Shown here in pieces: positions 35,284-43,499 of a DNA stretch of 64,000 nt. How positions within the stretch are numbered: position 1 is the stretch's first letter; each line of letters starts with the position of its first letter. The notes below the pieces were generated by a model, which had not been told where the DNA came from, did not search any database, and saw nothing but the letters and a program-made list of their open reading frames with translations. This stretch comes from an uncultured Nostoc sp. Lineage in GTDB: Bacteria > Cyanobacteriota > Cyanobacteriia > Cyanobacteriales > Nostocaceae. A program made the position numbers and the translations under genes. Location: positions 1 to 64,000 of the forward strand of contig NZ_CALMFY010000014.1 in assembly GCF_937863485.1 (NCBI RefSeq), written 5' to 3'.

Positions 35284-35553
35284 TTAAATTTATTAATATA
35301 GCTTTAAATATTAGCACCAACTTACTTATTGCTATATATTACTAATTGCGATCGCCTAAAATTTATCAAAACTTTTTTTATATTAAACTCTAGTGAAGAA
35401 TTAAAAATTTCTTGAGTAAATTAAGTAATTAAACCGTAAATCAATCATTTATATAAAGTTATTATCAATTGATAATTTTTTAATGTAAATATCAAAGACT
35501 GAGCTAGAAAATTGGGTTATTCTGATAACGGCGGCATCTAGTCAACCACAATT

Positions 35554-36042
35554 ATGAACAGTCTAGAACATATTGATCCTATTTTTGAAGGACTTTTTTC
35601 TAAGATTAATCCTAAAATAGCAGCCTCTTTTACTGATGAGCAAATAAAAGCTATACAAAGGGGTTTTGGCTCTCATGTTTGGACTCGTCATTCTGTAGAT
35701 ATAAGAGTTTCATTCCCGATTCCAAGACTTCGATTTTATCTAGTTTTATTAGCAGGTTCGGAATGTCTTTCGCAACAGGGTTTGCAATATAAAAAAGGTA
35801 GATATCCTCTTTTAAATACAGGTAATTTCATATTATTAACAGTATTTGTAACCATTCTTTTGAGTTGTGGCTTCACTATTTTCTGTTTTTTATGGTCTTC
35901 AGTTATTTCACTTACTTCTATCTCAACTTCGCCTTACCCTACATCTATTCCTTGGATTTTTGATAAATCTGAATGCGAATATACTAACAGAACTTGGCGT
36001 AATGACAAGTGTTGGGATGATAAACACAGTTCGATGTTTTAA
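35554..36042 (+). CDS. Hypothetical membrane protein, paralogue of the next gene
   Basis: 162 residues from ATG. Residues about 8-75 (NPKIAASFTDEQIKAIQRGF, then HSVDIRVSFPIPRLRFYLVL) form a domain shared with the following gene and with many cyanobacterial membrane proteins. A hydrophobic helix at about 89-112 is followed by a short Cys- and Trp-containing extracytoplasmic tail (SECEYTNRTWRNDKC). The shared domain is probably cytosolic and anchored by the helix. No function is known to me. Codon use is AT-rich compared with neighbours. Confidence 0.6.
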   Translation: MNSLEHIDPIFEGLFSKINPKIAASFTDEQIKAIQRGFGSHVWTRHSVDIRVSFPIPRLRFYLVLLAGSECLSQQGLQYKKGRYPLLNTGNFILLTVFVTILLSCGFTIFCFLWSSVISLTSISTSPYPTSIPWIFDKSECEYTNRTWRNDKCWDDKHSSMF

Positions 36043-36071
36043 AGCCTATTCACCTCGACAATAAAAATAAT

Positions 36072-36320
36072 ATGCCTAAAAAGCATTTAACTAAATATTC
36101 GTCCAAAAGTGGCACTTTTCTACAACAGTTTTTCGCCTGCATTCCTCCTCAAGTAGCAGCTACCTTTACCGATGCTCAATTGACAGAATTACAAAAGGTA
36201 TTTATGAAGCGGGTTAGTAAGCGTTCTGCTGTGGATATCAGGCTTTATATCCCATTCATTAAAAAGCGTTTCTATGTAGTTTTTTTACTTGGCAAGCAAA
36301 ACAGGTCAAAAGAGAATTGA
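36072..36320 (+). CDS. Small hypothetical protein, paralogue of the previous gene
   Basis: 82 residues from ATG, 29 bases after the previous stop. It carries the same domain (PPQVAATFTDAQLTELQKVF, then SAVDIRLYIPFIKKRFYVVF) but ends with LLGKQNRSKEN before any membrane helix. It is thus a shortened or domain-only version of its neighbour. The close spacing suggests one transcript. Function unknown. Whether the gene is naturally short or has lost its 3' part cannot be told. Confidence 0.55.
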   Translation: MPKKHLTKYSSKSGTFLQQFFACIPPQVAATFTDAQLTELQKVFMKRVSKRSAVDIRLYIPFIKKRFYVVFLLGKQNRSKEN

Positions 36321-36595
36321 AAAGATCCAATCTTCACACCTGTAAATACTATCTGATTAATCAGATATTGTCTGGGACAAATAACTTTTTTGCTTAGTGC
36401 ACTCTACATAGTCGAAATGGTGTTGGAAATTAATACCTTTCCCAATGAAGAAATCCAAGAGTTTGTCAAATATTTAATGGTCAGTTTTTCAATTTAGCAT
36501 CGGTGCCGCCAAGCCCTATTTCTTCAAGAGCATTTGGTAACTCGGCTTGTTGATCAACTCAAATAGCTAATACTGTTTGTCGGCTACCACAGGTA

Positions 36596-36857
36596 AGTTT
36601 CAAAAAAATTTTCATTTGTCAACAATACTGACTGCTTAAGTTTTCCAGCGGATAACTTCGCAGTCATGTTCTGCAACTGTTGTATAACGCACAGTCAATT
36701 GCCGAAGCTTCAGCTTTTTGTCCCACAGTTTCAAACAATTTTTCATTTGGAAAACATACTGAGTGCTTAAAGTTTTCAGCGGATAACTTCGCAGTTATGT
36801 ACCGCAAGCGTTGTATAACGCACAGTCAATTGTAGAAGCTTCAGCTTTTTGTCCGAC
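36596..36857. repeat. 131-bp tandem direct repeat, two copies
   Basis: Units 36596-36726 and 36727-36857 are both 131 bases and adjoin exactly. Both run from AGTTTCAAA to CTTTTTGTCC.AC, with shared blocks CAGCGGATAACTTCGCAGT and TTGTATAACGCACAGTCAAT. Differences are substitutions and a single compensating indel around the CTTAAG/CTTAAAG block. It ends 212 bases before the glyA start codon. Confidence 0.9.
36636..36746 (-). CDS. Possible 36-aa peptide in the tandem repeat
   Basis: On the minus strand ATG opens MKNCLKLWDKKLKLRQLTVR and runs on to AEHDCEVIRWKT, then a stop. The neighbouring repeat unit reads a related sequence (SDKKLKLLQLTVRYTT) without an ATG and with an earlier stop. A third start, MKIFLKL, lies downstream at 36615. 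The conserved MKxxLKL start in two successive frames hints at a small-ORF array. No ribosome-binding site is evident, so this is tentative. Confidence 0.25.
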   Translation of the reverse strand: MKNCLKLWDKKLKLRQLTVRYTTVAEHDCEVIRWKT

Positions 36858-37069
36858 AGAGGAGCGATCGCAAAAAGCTTTATTTAGCCCAGTTTCAAAA
36901 AGCAACGTTATGATAATTAATGCATTAATCGAGCTTGCGTCTAATAATAAATAAGTTGGCACAAATAAACCTCCAGAATACGGAGACGATTAATCGCCTT
37001 TGTAAAGCTGTTAGGTGCTGCGTTCAACCAAAATCAGCCGTTGTACAAATTTCCACAAGGATAATTGAA

Positions 37070-38353
37070 GTGACTAGGACTAATTCAGACTTTCTTACCT
37101 CCTCTGATCCAGCGATCGCGGAGTTAATCAACGACGAACTACAGCGTCAGCGAGACCACTTGGAGTTGATTGCTAGTGAAAACTTTACCTCCGCTGCTGT
37201 ACTGGCGGCTCAAGGTTCGGTACTGACAAATAAATATGCCGAGGGATTACCTGGTAAACGCTACTATGGCGGTTGTGAGTTTATCGACAAAATCGAGCAA
37301 CTGGCGATCAATCGGGCTAAACAGATATTTGGTGCTGCTCACGCGAATGTACAACCTCATTCTGGCGCCCAAGCCAATTTTGCAGTGTTCCTGTCCCTGC
37401 TGGAACCAGGCGACAAAATTATGGGGATGGATTTGTCTCATGGGGGACATCTCACCCACGGTTCACCTGTAAATGTCTCAGGTAAGTGGTTCCAAGTTAG
37501 CCACTACGGTGTCAGCCAACAAACAGAACAACTTGACTACGACCAAATTCGGGAGCTGGCGCTGAGGGAGCGTCCTAAGCTGCTGATTTGTGGTTATTCG
37601 GCTTATCCCCGTGTAATTGATTTTGAAAAGTTCCGCAGCATTGCTGATGAAATCGGCGCTTACTTGCTGGCGGATATTGCCCATATCGCTGGTTTGGTTG
37701 CTAGTGGTCTTCATCCTGATCCCATTCCTCATTGTCACGTAGTAACAACAACTACACATAAGACTCTACGCGGCCCTAGAGGTGGCTTAATCTTGACTAG
37801 TGACGCAGAACTAGGTAAAAAGCTAGATAAATCTGTTTTTCCTGGTAGCCAGGGCGGGCCATTGGAACACGTCATTGCTGGTAAGGCAGTAGCTTTTGGA
37901 GAAGCCCTGAAGCCTGAATTTAAAACCTATTCTGCCCAAGTGATTGAAAATGCTCGTGCTTTGGCAGAACAACTGCAAAACCGGGGTTTAAAACTAGTGT
38001 CAAATGGTACTGATAACCATTTAATTCTCGTGGATTTACGTTCTATCGGGATGACGGGTAAGCAGGCGGATCAGCTAGTCAGTACCGTGAATATTACTGC
38101 TAACAAAAATACTGTTCCCTTTGATCCGCAATCGCCATTTGTTACCAGTGGTCTAAGATTAGGTTCGCCAGCAATGACCACGCGGGGCTTGGGAGTAGCA
38201 GAATTTACCGAGATTGGAAATATTATTAGCGATCGCCTGCTTTCTCCAGATTCCGAGGTAGTTACCCAAGATTGTCGGCAACGGGTAGCAGCATTGTGCG
38301 ATCGCTTCCCCTTATATTCTCACCTGGAAATTCCTGTACCAGCCTTAGCCTGA
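37070..38353 (+). CDS. glyA: Serine hydroxymethyltransferase
   Basis: 427 residues, the usual length. It interconverts serine and glycine with tetrahydrofolate, using PLP. Motifs: [12 protein letters not shown] near the N-terminus, [12 protein letters not shown], and PLP lysine Lys231 in [15 protein letters not shown] chose the GTG at 37070 because it is preceded by AAGGATAATTGAA and gives the standard N-terminus (TRTNSDFL). The frame is open for 45 more codons upstream, but that part looks non-coding. cinA follows after a repeat-rich gap. Confidence 0.96.
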   Translation: MTRTNSDFLTSSDPAIAELINDELQRQRDHLELIASENFTSAAVLAAQGSVLTNKYAEGLPGKRYYGGCEFIDKIEQLAINRAKQIFGAAHANVQPHSGAQANFAVFLSLLEPGDKIMGMDLSHGGHLTHGSPVNVSGKWFQVSHYGVSQQTEQLDYDQIRELALRERPKLLICGYSAYPRVIDFEKFRSIADEIGAYLLADIAHIAGLVASGLHPDPIPHCHVVTTTTHKTLRGPRGGLILTSDAELGKKLDKSVFPGSQGGPLEHVIAGKAVAFGEALKPEFKTYSAQVIENARALAEQLQNRGLKLVSNGTDNHLILVDLRSIGMTGKQADQLVSTVNITANKNTVPFDPQSPFVTSGLRLGSPAMTTRGLGVAEFTEIGNIISDRLLSPDSEVVTQDCRQRVAALCDRFPLYSHLEIPVPALA

Positions 38354-38359
38354 GATGAT

Positions 38360-38387
38360 AGTTAGGAGTTAGGAGTTAAGAGTTAGG
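38360..38387 (+). repeat. AGTTAGG heptanucleotide repeat
   Basis: Four tandem units, the third AGTTAAG. Seven bases after the glyA stop region. The reverse-complement form CTCCTAACTCCTAA about 25 bases on allows a hairpin. Related runs occur at 58980-59000 and 61207-61240. Confidence 0.9.
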
Positions 38388-38476
38388 AGTGATAAGTTTT
38401 AAGTTTTGAACTCCTAACTCCTAATACCAATTCTGTATGAAGATGTGCCTATAGGACTTACGCAAAACAACACAGT

Positions 38477-38504
38477 GTAGGGGCAATTCATGAATTGCCC
38501 CTAC
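38477..38504. repeat. 28-base perfect palindrome
   Basis: GTAGGGGCAATTCA followed by TGAATTGCCCCTAC, with no central gap. It shares the GTAGGGGC arm with 34657-34683. Confidence 0.95.
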
Positions 38505-38542
38505 TACCGAAACAAAGCACAACCTCACATAGAATTGCTATA

Positions 38543-38660
38543 ACTCCAAACTCCTCTACAAACGCGATTAATCGCGTCTCTACTCCAAACTCCTCTACAA
38601 TACGCGATTAATCGCGTCTCTACTCTAAACTCCTGTAGAGACGCGATTAATCGCGTCTCT
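38543..38660 (+). repeat. Three tandem 39-40-bp palindromic units
   Basis: Units at 38543-38581, 38582-38621 and 38622-38660. Each has ACTC.AAACTCCT, then a spacer, then ACGCGATTAATCGCGT and CTCT. CGCGATTAATCGCG is a perfect 14-base palindrome in every unit. A single related unit lies at 59603-59618. Confidence 0.95.
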
Positions 38661-38687
38661 ACTCTTAACTTCTAACTATTCCTTCCA

Positions 38688-39938
38688 ATGAGTGCAGAAA
38701 TTATTTGTGTTGGTACTGAACTGCTGCTAGGAGATATCCTCAACGGCAATGCTCAATTTTTGGCGCAACAATTAGCGCAACTAGGTATCCCCCACTACTA
38801 TCAAACAGTGGTTGGGGATAATCCAGAACGGTTGAAGCAAGTTATAGAAATTGCTATTTCCAGAGCGCAAATTCTCATTTTTACTGGTGGACTCGGCCCG
38901 ACACCAGACGACCTCACCTGCGAAACGATTGCCGATTTTTTTAAAGTCCCCTTGGTAGAACGCTCTGACATCATCGAAGACATAATCCAGAAATTCGGCC
39001 AACGTGGTCGGGTTATGTCACCAAGTAACCGCAAGCAGGCTTTGATTCCCCAAGGTGCAGAAATTCTACCCAACCCCACTGGAACAGCACCCGGTATCAT
39101 CTGGCAACCCCGTCCTGAAATCACGATTTTTACCTTTCCTGGTGTTCCCAGTGAAATGCATCCGATGTGGGAAGAAACAGCCGTCCCATTTCTCAAAAGT
39201 CAAGGTTGGGGTAAAGAAATTATTTATAGCCGGAGTTTAAAGTTTTGGGGTATTGGTGAATCCGCTTTGGCGGAAAAGGTTGCTTCCTATTTGAAGTTGC
39301 CAAATCCTACAGTAGCCCCTTATGCAGGTAAGGGGGAAGTAAGATTGCGAGTTTCTGCTAAAGCAAATTCAGAAGCAGCAGCAGAAGCCTTAATTGCGCC
39401 CATTGAGAAACAAATTAAAGAAATCGCCGGACTAGATTTTTACGGCGTTAATAATGATACTCTTGCTTCCGTGGTCGGTCAGTTGTTGCTTGCATCAAAA
39501 GAAACGCTTTCAGTAGCAGAATCTTGCACTGGTGGCGGACTGGGGCAAATATTGACTGAGATTTCTGGGAGTTCGGATTACTTTTGGGGTGGAGTAATTT
39601 CTTATGACAATTCGGTGAAGGTTGGGCTGCTGGGGGTTAACCCAGAAGATTTAGATAAATTTGGGGCGGTAAGTGCTACCGTTGCAGAGCAAATGGCAAT
39701 TGGAGTCAAAACGCGCCTTGCAACAACCTGGGGATTGAGTATTACTGGTATTGCCGGTCCAACTGGAGGGACAGATACCAAGCCAGTGGGTTTAGTTTAC
39801 GTTGGTTTGGCTGGGCCAAAGGATGAAGTGGCAAGTTTTGAGTATCAGTTTGGTACAGTGCGAGGTCGAAATTTAATTCGTCATGTCAGTGCAAATGCAG
39901 CATTGGATAATTTGCGCCGGAAGTTGTTGACGAGATAG
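38688..39938 (+). CDS. cinA: CinA-type nicotinamide-nucleotide amidase/competence-damage protein
   Basis: 416 residues from ATG, standard two-domain CinA. The N-terminal MoaB/MogA-like domain (about 1-170) starts AEIICVGTELLLGDILNGNA and includes IFTGGLGPTPDDLT. The C-terminal domain (about 255-416) has VAESCTGGGLGQILTEISGS and GIAGPTGGTDTKPVGLVYVG, typical of nicotinamide-mononucleotide deamidase activity. It salvages NMN or processes damaged pyridine nucleotides. All family blocks are present. It follows glyA on the same strand after 334 bases of repeats. Confidence 0.94.
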   Translation: MSAEIICVGTELLLGDILNGNAQFLAQQLAQLGIPHYYQTVVGDNPERLKQVIEIAISRAQILIFTGGLGPTPDDLTCETIADFFKVPLVERSDIIEDIIQKFGQRGRVMSPSNRKQALIPQGAEILPNPTGTAPGIIWQPRPEITIFTFPGVPSEMHPMWEETAVPFLKSQGWGKEIIYSRSLKFWGIGESALAEKVASYLKLPNPTVAPYAGKGEVRLRVSAKANSEAAAEALIAPIEKQIKEIAGLDFYGVNNDTLASVVGQLLLASKETLSVAESCTGGGLGQILTEISGSSDYFWGGVISYDNSVKVGLLGVNPEDLDKFGAVSATVAEQMAIGVKTRLATTWGLSITGIAGPTGGTDTKPVGLVYVGLAGPKDEVASFEYQFGTVRGRNLIRHVSANAALDNLRRKLLTR

Positions 39939-41182
39939 GAAGTATGTTAAGTTTGTCATCCGATTTGGATGACAAGCGTACCTAACGATGCGAATTAATG
40001 CGCGATTTCTATAGATTTCAGAGATCCGTAGGAGTACGCGTCTACGCATTTTTTTTTGAAGTTGCGATCGCCTTTAGTTTTATTCCATAAAACTAAATTT
40101 TGTCTAAATCCAGAGACTAAACTCATCAAAAGAGCGAAGCAGCAGGGTAATTATATAATCTACCTAGCTATGATTACCAGTAGTTTCATATTCTAAACCA
40201 GAGATAATTTTTTGCTTGAGGTGAACAAGTATTTCAGCTTTTATTAATGCCATTAATTTGAGACTACAACCCACATTCTGCACGAGTAAATGTACTCAAC
40301 AATTTGCCCTCTGCACGTTATTTTGTCAAAACCTAAATTTTTAAAAAACGGCTAAAAATCATTCCTGGCAATCAATTCACGCTTTTTATTATCTATTCAG
40401 AGTGAGCAAAGTTTTTAGTTTCAACATGCTAAATTTATTGACAATAGTGTCAAAAAGCTTTTGGTACTTGTTTTCTTTGTAATGCCTGCGGCGAGCTAGT
40501 TCAATGCCTGAAACCTAAGACAATAGTTGGTTAATATAAAATATCAAGATTTTAAAACTAACCTGCATAATGTGGCTTACAAATTATTAACTTGTTAATA
40601 TCTTGTTAATAACTTATCAATATCTTGTTAATAGCTTGTTAATAACTACAATATTATATTTTTTATAATCTTTTCCTGATTAGTTTATTGTTCGTACAGT
40701 TTCATTCACAGGTATTGCGTTTAAACAACAAAATCTGGTTTAGTAGGAAAAACTTCTTTGTTCTCGAAATGCCTAGAAAATCAGATCAGTACTGCTTAGT
40801 ATTTTGTACATAGTTACAATCCTCCATTAGTAATTTTGTACTAATTAAAGGAAGGCTGAGTTTTTGTGAGTCAGTCTCAACCCCTTCTTGAAAGATTAAG
40901 ATCATAATCAATTTGTCAATGAGTAATAGTGCTTAAAAATTTCGCAAAAATGAGGGTAGAAAACACAAGTTTTGGACTAGCAGTGCCTACGGCTGGCTCT
41001 GCCTATGCGTCATCTGAAAAAGCATCACTCATTTTTGTCTTCAAAATTCTGTGTCAAATTGAATTTAATACCCCCATTTGGAGTTAATTTACAGCGTAAA
41101 TACTATTGACAAAATTAATTTTATTTTAATCTGTCAAGAATGGCCTCAACATCATAATTCGCACACGTATATCGAGGTCTTA
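39939..41182. other. Long intergenic stretch before the di-haem peroxidase gene
   Basis: About 1.2 kb without a convincing gene on either strand. The notable feature is five tandem 11-base units at 40591-40645. A GTAATGCCTGCGGCGAGCTA repeat-type word lies near 40480 and a GTGCCTACGGCTGGCTCTGC word near 40983. A strong GAGGT ribosome-binding site for the next gene is at 41175-41179. Confidence 0.6.
40591..40645 (+). repeat. Five tandem 11-bp repeats
   Basis: Units CTTGTTAATAT, CTTGTTAATAA, CTTATCAATAT, CTTGTTAATAG and CTTGTTAATAA follow one another without gaps. Eleven bases is about one helical turn, so each unit presents the same DNA face. Half-units lie just upstream (AATTATTAA at 40582). 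It is 538 bases upstream of the di-haem peroxidase start. Confidence 0.9.
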
Positions 41183-43189
41183 ATGATACCCTCAAATGGT
41201 GCATTAGCAATGTTACTAGTGCTAATTTCGATGCTTTTTTGGATTTATTTAAGGTATAAAACCAGAATAGGATCTAGATATTCACGCCCTCTGGCAATTT
41301 TCGTCATAGTTTCTCTGGCGATCGCTGGTGGAGGTATTGTATCGGCAGTAACACCAAACCCGGCTCCCCTAAATAATATAACCAGTTTACCAGCGGCTAC
41401 AACTGGAGACCCTAACCCGGCGAACCCACCACTCCTGACAGCAGTGGCTCAACCAAGCAATCTCGGAGACTTTGTTCAAGACCAAACAGCCCTACTCAAG
41501 CTAGGAAAATCCCTATTCTGGGATATGCAGCTTGGTAGTGACGGTATTCAGTCCTGTGCTACTTGTCACTTTCATGCCGGAGCTGATAATAGATCAAAGA
41601 ATCAAATCAATCCTGGTTTTTTGGCATCACTGAAAGATACAACTTTCCAGGTAGGTGGTGGTGCAAACTATCAACTCACGGCGGCAGATTTTCCATTTCA
41701 CAAACTGGCAGATCCTAATGATCGAACCAGTACAGTTATTTCTGACACTAACGATGTCGCCTCATCCCAAGGTGTGTTTAACAGTGTTATTAATAAAACT
41801 GTTCCGGGTCAAGCAGAGGATTCGACTACATCTGTGCCAGATCCAGACGGCTTTCAAGTCAATGGAATTAATGTGCGTCGAGTTGAGCCGCGTAATACTC
41901 CAACGGTAATTAATACAATCTTCAACAAACTCCAGTTTTGGGATGGTCGCGCCAAGGAAACCTTCAATGGGGTGAATATAAAAGGAGCAGCAGACTTTAA
42001 TGCTAAAGTTTACATAGCTACAACATCAAGGCAACTAACTCCTGTTTCCGTTTCGCTCAACAATTCCTCTCTAGCTTCCCTAGTAACCGGGCCACTATTG
42101 AGTCCATTTGAGACATCTGCTGGTGGTCGTACCTTACCTGAAGTCGGTGCTAAATTTCTGCGGAAAAAAGGTCAGAAGCTCAAAAGCCTCAGACCCTTAG
42201 GTAAACAACTTGTAGATCGGCAAGACAGTGTTTTAGGATCTAACAGTCGAAACCGTAAGCCCGGTCTGGATATCTCATCCTATGATAAGCTTATTCGGCA
42301 AGCCTTTAAGAAGCAATGGTGGAAGTCAAAGTCAATCATTCAAGTTGACAGTAATGGAGTACCAACTGTCCTCGGCAAAAATGATGATGGTAATGAGAGT
42401 GAGGAAGGACTGACTTTACCTACAAATCAGTTTTCGCTTAGGGATTGGAATTTCTCCTTATTCTCTGGGTTAGCAATGCAAAAGTATATCTCTACTCTTG
42501 TGTCTGACCAGACACCTTTTGATAAATTCCAAGCGGGAAATACCAATGCTCTCACCGATCAGGAAAAAAGCGGTCTGACTGTGTTTGTCAATAATCCGGC
42601 TAATGGTGGCGGTAATTGTAACATCTGCCATACGATTCCAGAATTCACCAGAGCTTCGGTGAGAAGAACCGCAGGAGTAGCTTCAACTGATTCAACTGAT
42701 CCGCTGATTAATAATCCAACTAACGGCTTCTTCCCTAACTACGGTGTCAGACCTGCCTTAGATGACCCAGGAGCCGGAAACACTACCACATCACTTTTCA
42801 AAGCACCTGCCCTCCGTAACATCGGCTTGACAGCTCCATATATGCATAATGGTGGGAAGGCAACTCTGGAGCAAGTAGTAGACTTTTACAATCGTGGTCG
42901 AGGTGACGACCGTGGACCTGGTGCAGCACCGTTGAACTTAACCGATGCTAAAAAAGCTGATTTGGTCGCGTTCTTAAGAACCGGACTTACCGATCAGCGA
43001 GTCCTCCTTGAACAAGCACCCTTTGACCATCCGCAATTGTTCATCCCCAATGGACATCCCGGCAATCAAAGTTCAGTGACTGCCAGTGGCAATACTAATG
43101 GAACTCCTACGGCTACAGATCAGCTAGTGGAAATACCCGCAGTTGGTCGTAAAGGTGTCATTACTCCCCAGTCAAATTTCTTAGAGTAA
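41183..43189 (+). CDS. Di-haem cytochrome c peroxidase/MauG-family protein
   Basis: 668 residues from ATG 41183, chosen for the GAGGT site four bases before it; the frame is open from a TTG at 41078. Two hydrophobic segments (about 10-26 and 38-58) anchor or export it. Two CxxCH haem-binding motifs are visible: SCATCH (Cys125, Cys128, His129) and NCNICH (Cys479, Cys482, His483). The C-terminal TAPYMHNGGKATLEQVVDFY is the conserved axial-Met region of the family. Long insertions make it nearly twice the size of the usual 350-residue peroxidase. It probably acts at the periplasmic side; substrate is unknown. Confidence 0.88.
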   Translation: MIPSNGALAMLLVLISMLFWIYLRYKTRIGSRYSRPLAIFVIVSLAIAGGGIVSAVTPNPAPLNNITSLPAATTGDPNPANPPLLTAVAQPSNLGDFVQDQTALLKLGKSLFWDMQLGSDGIQSCATCHFHAGADNRSKNQINPGFLASLKDTTFQVGGGANYQLTAADFPFHKLADPNDRTSTVISDTNDVASSQGVFNSVINKTVPGQAEDSTTSVPDPDGFQVNGINVRRVEPRNTPTVINTIFNKLQFWDGRAKETFNGVNIKGAADFNAKVYIATTSRQLTPVSVSLNNSSLASLVTGPLLSPFETSAGGRTLPEVGAKFLRKKGQKLKSLRPLGKQLVDRQDSVLGSNSRNRKPGLDISSYDKLIRQAFKKQWWKSKSIIQVDSNGVPTVLGKNDDGNESEEGLTLPTNQFSLRDWNFSLFSGLAMQKYISTLVSDQTPFDKFQAGNTNALTDQEKSGLTVFVNNPANGGGNCNICHTIPEFTRASVRRTAGVASTDSTDPLINNPTNGFFPNYGVRPALDDPGAGNTTTSLFKAPALRNIGLTAPYMHNGGKATLEQVVDFYNRGRGDDRGPGAAPLNLTDAKKADLVAFLRTGLTDQRVLLEQAPFDHPQLFIPNGHPGNQSSVTASGNTNGTPTATDQLVEIPAVGRKGVITPQSNFLE

Positions 43190-43212
43190 GACTCTAGACT
43201 TGAAACGTAACC

Positions 43213-43265
43213 ATCTGCCCTTGTTGCATTGCTTTATCCAAAGTAGCAGCATTGGGCAGATTTTC
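43213..43265 (+). terminator. Terminator after the di-haem peroxidase gene
   Basis: ATCTGCCC (43213-43220) pairs with GGGCAGAT (43254-43261), with further pairing GTTGC/GCAGC inside, followed by TTTT. It starts 23 bases after the stop codon. Confidence 0.65.
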
Positions 43266-43499
43266 TAACTTAGGGGTGAATATCACTTAATTTTAAGCTA
43301 GATTTATAACAAAGATGGGCAACCACGCGCAAGTAAGTTTTATCAATAACTTATTTTTAGACGTATTTACGACAATTCCTGAAACGAGATATCGATCAGC
43401 TATTTACCAGATAGCTTCATGATTATGAAAGAGGCGATGTCTGACGACAAGCCGCTCCGCGTCTACGCGCTTTTGCGTAGAGGTTGCGATCGCCTCATT

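Larger units (their letters stand above)
34597..35553. other. Repeat-rich intergenic stretch
   Basis: Nearly 1 kb without an accepted gene. It holds a 27-base perfect palindrome (34657-34683), the plus-strand copy of repeat family C (35053-35156), and two GGTGCG hairpins (35217-35283). The 82-codon frame at 34672-34920 starts inside the palindrome and has no family signal. The right part, 35284-35553, is very AT-rich. Confidence 0.65.
36321..37069. other. Upstream region of glyA with tandem repeat
   Basis: About 750 bases. The centre is two adjacent 131-base repeat units (36596-36857). A small minus-strand frame spans them (36636-36746). The glyA frame is open upstream of its chosen start as far as 36935. 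A further small minus-strand frame, 36559-36615, begins MKIFLKL. Confidence 0.7.
38354..38687. other. Repeat-filled gap between glyA and cinA
   Basis: Holds four AGTTAGG-type heptamers (38360-38387), an inverted run CTCCTAACTCCTAA near 38411-38424, a 28-base palindrome (38477-38504) and three tandem 39-40-base units (38543-38660). No gene. Confidence 0.8.

Noticed and set aside
36596-36857. Tandem glycine riboswitch upstream of glyA
   Set aside because: Two adjacent units before a glycine gene invite this idea, but the conserved glycine aptamer core is not present by eye.
36935-37069. 45-codon N-terminal extension of glyA
   Set aside because: It adds residues not found in serine hydroxymethyltransferases, and a GTG with AAGG upstream at 37070 gives the standard protein.
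40591-40645. CRISPR array
   Set aside because: Units are 11 bases and contiguous, with no spacers and no cas genes in the window.
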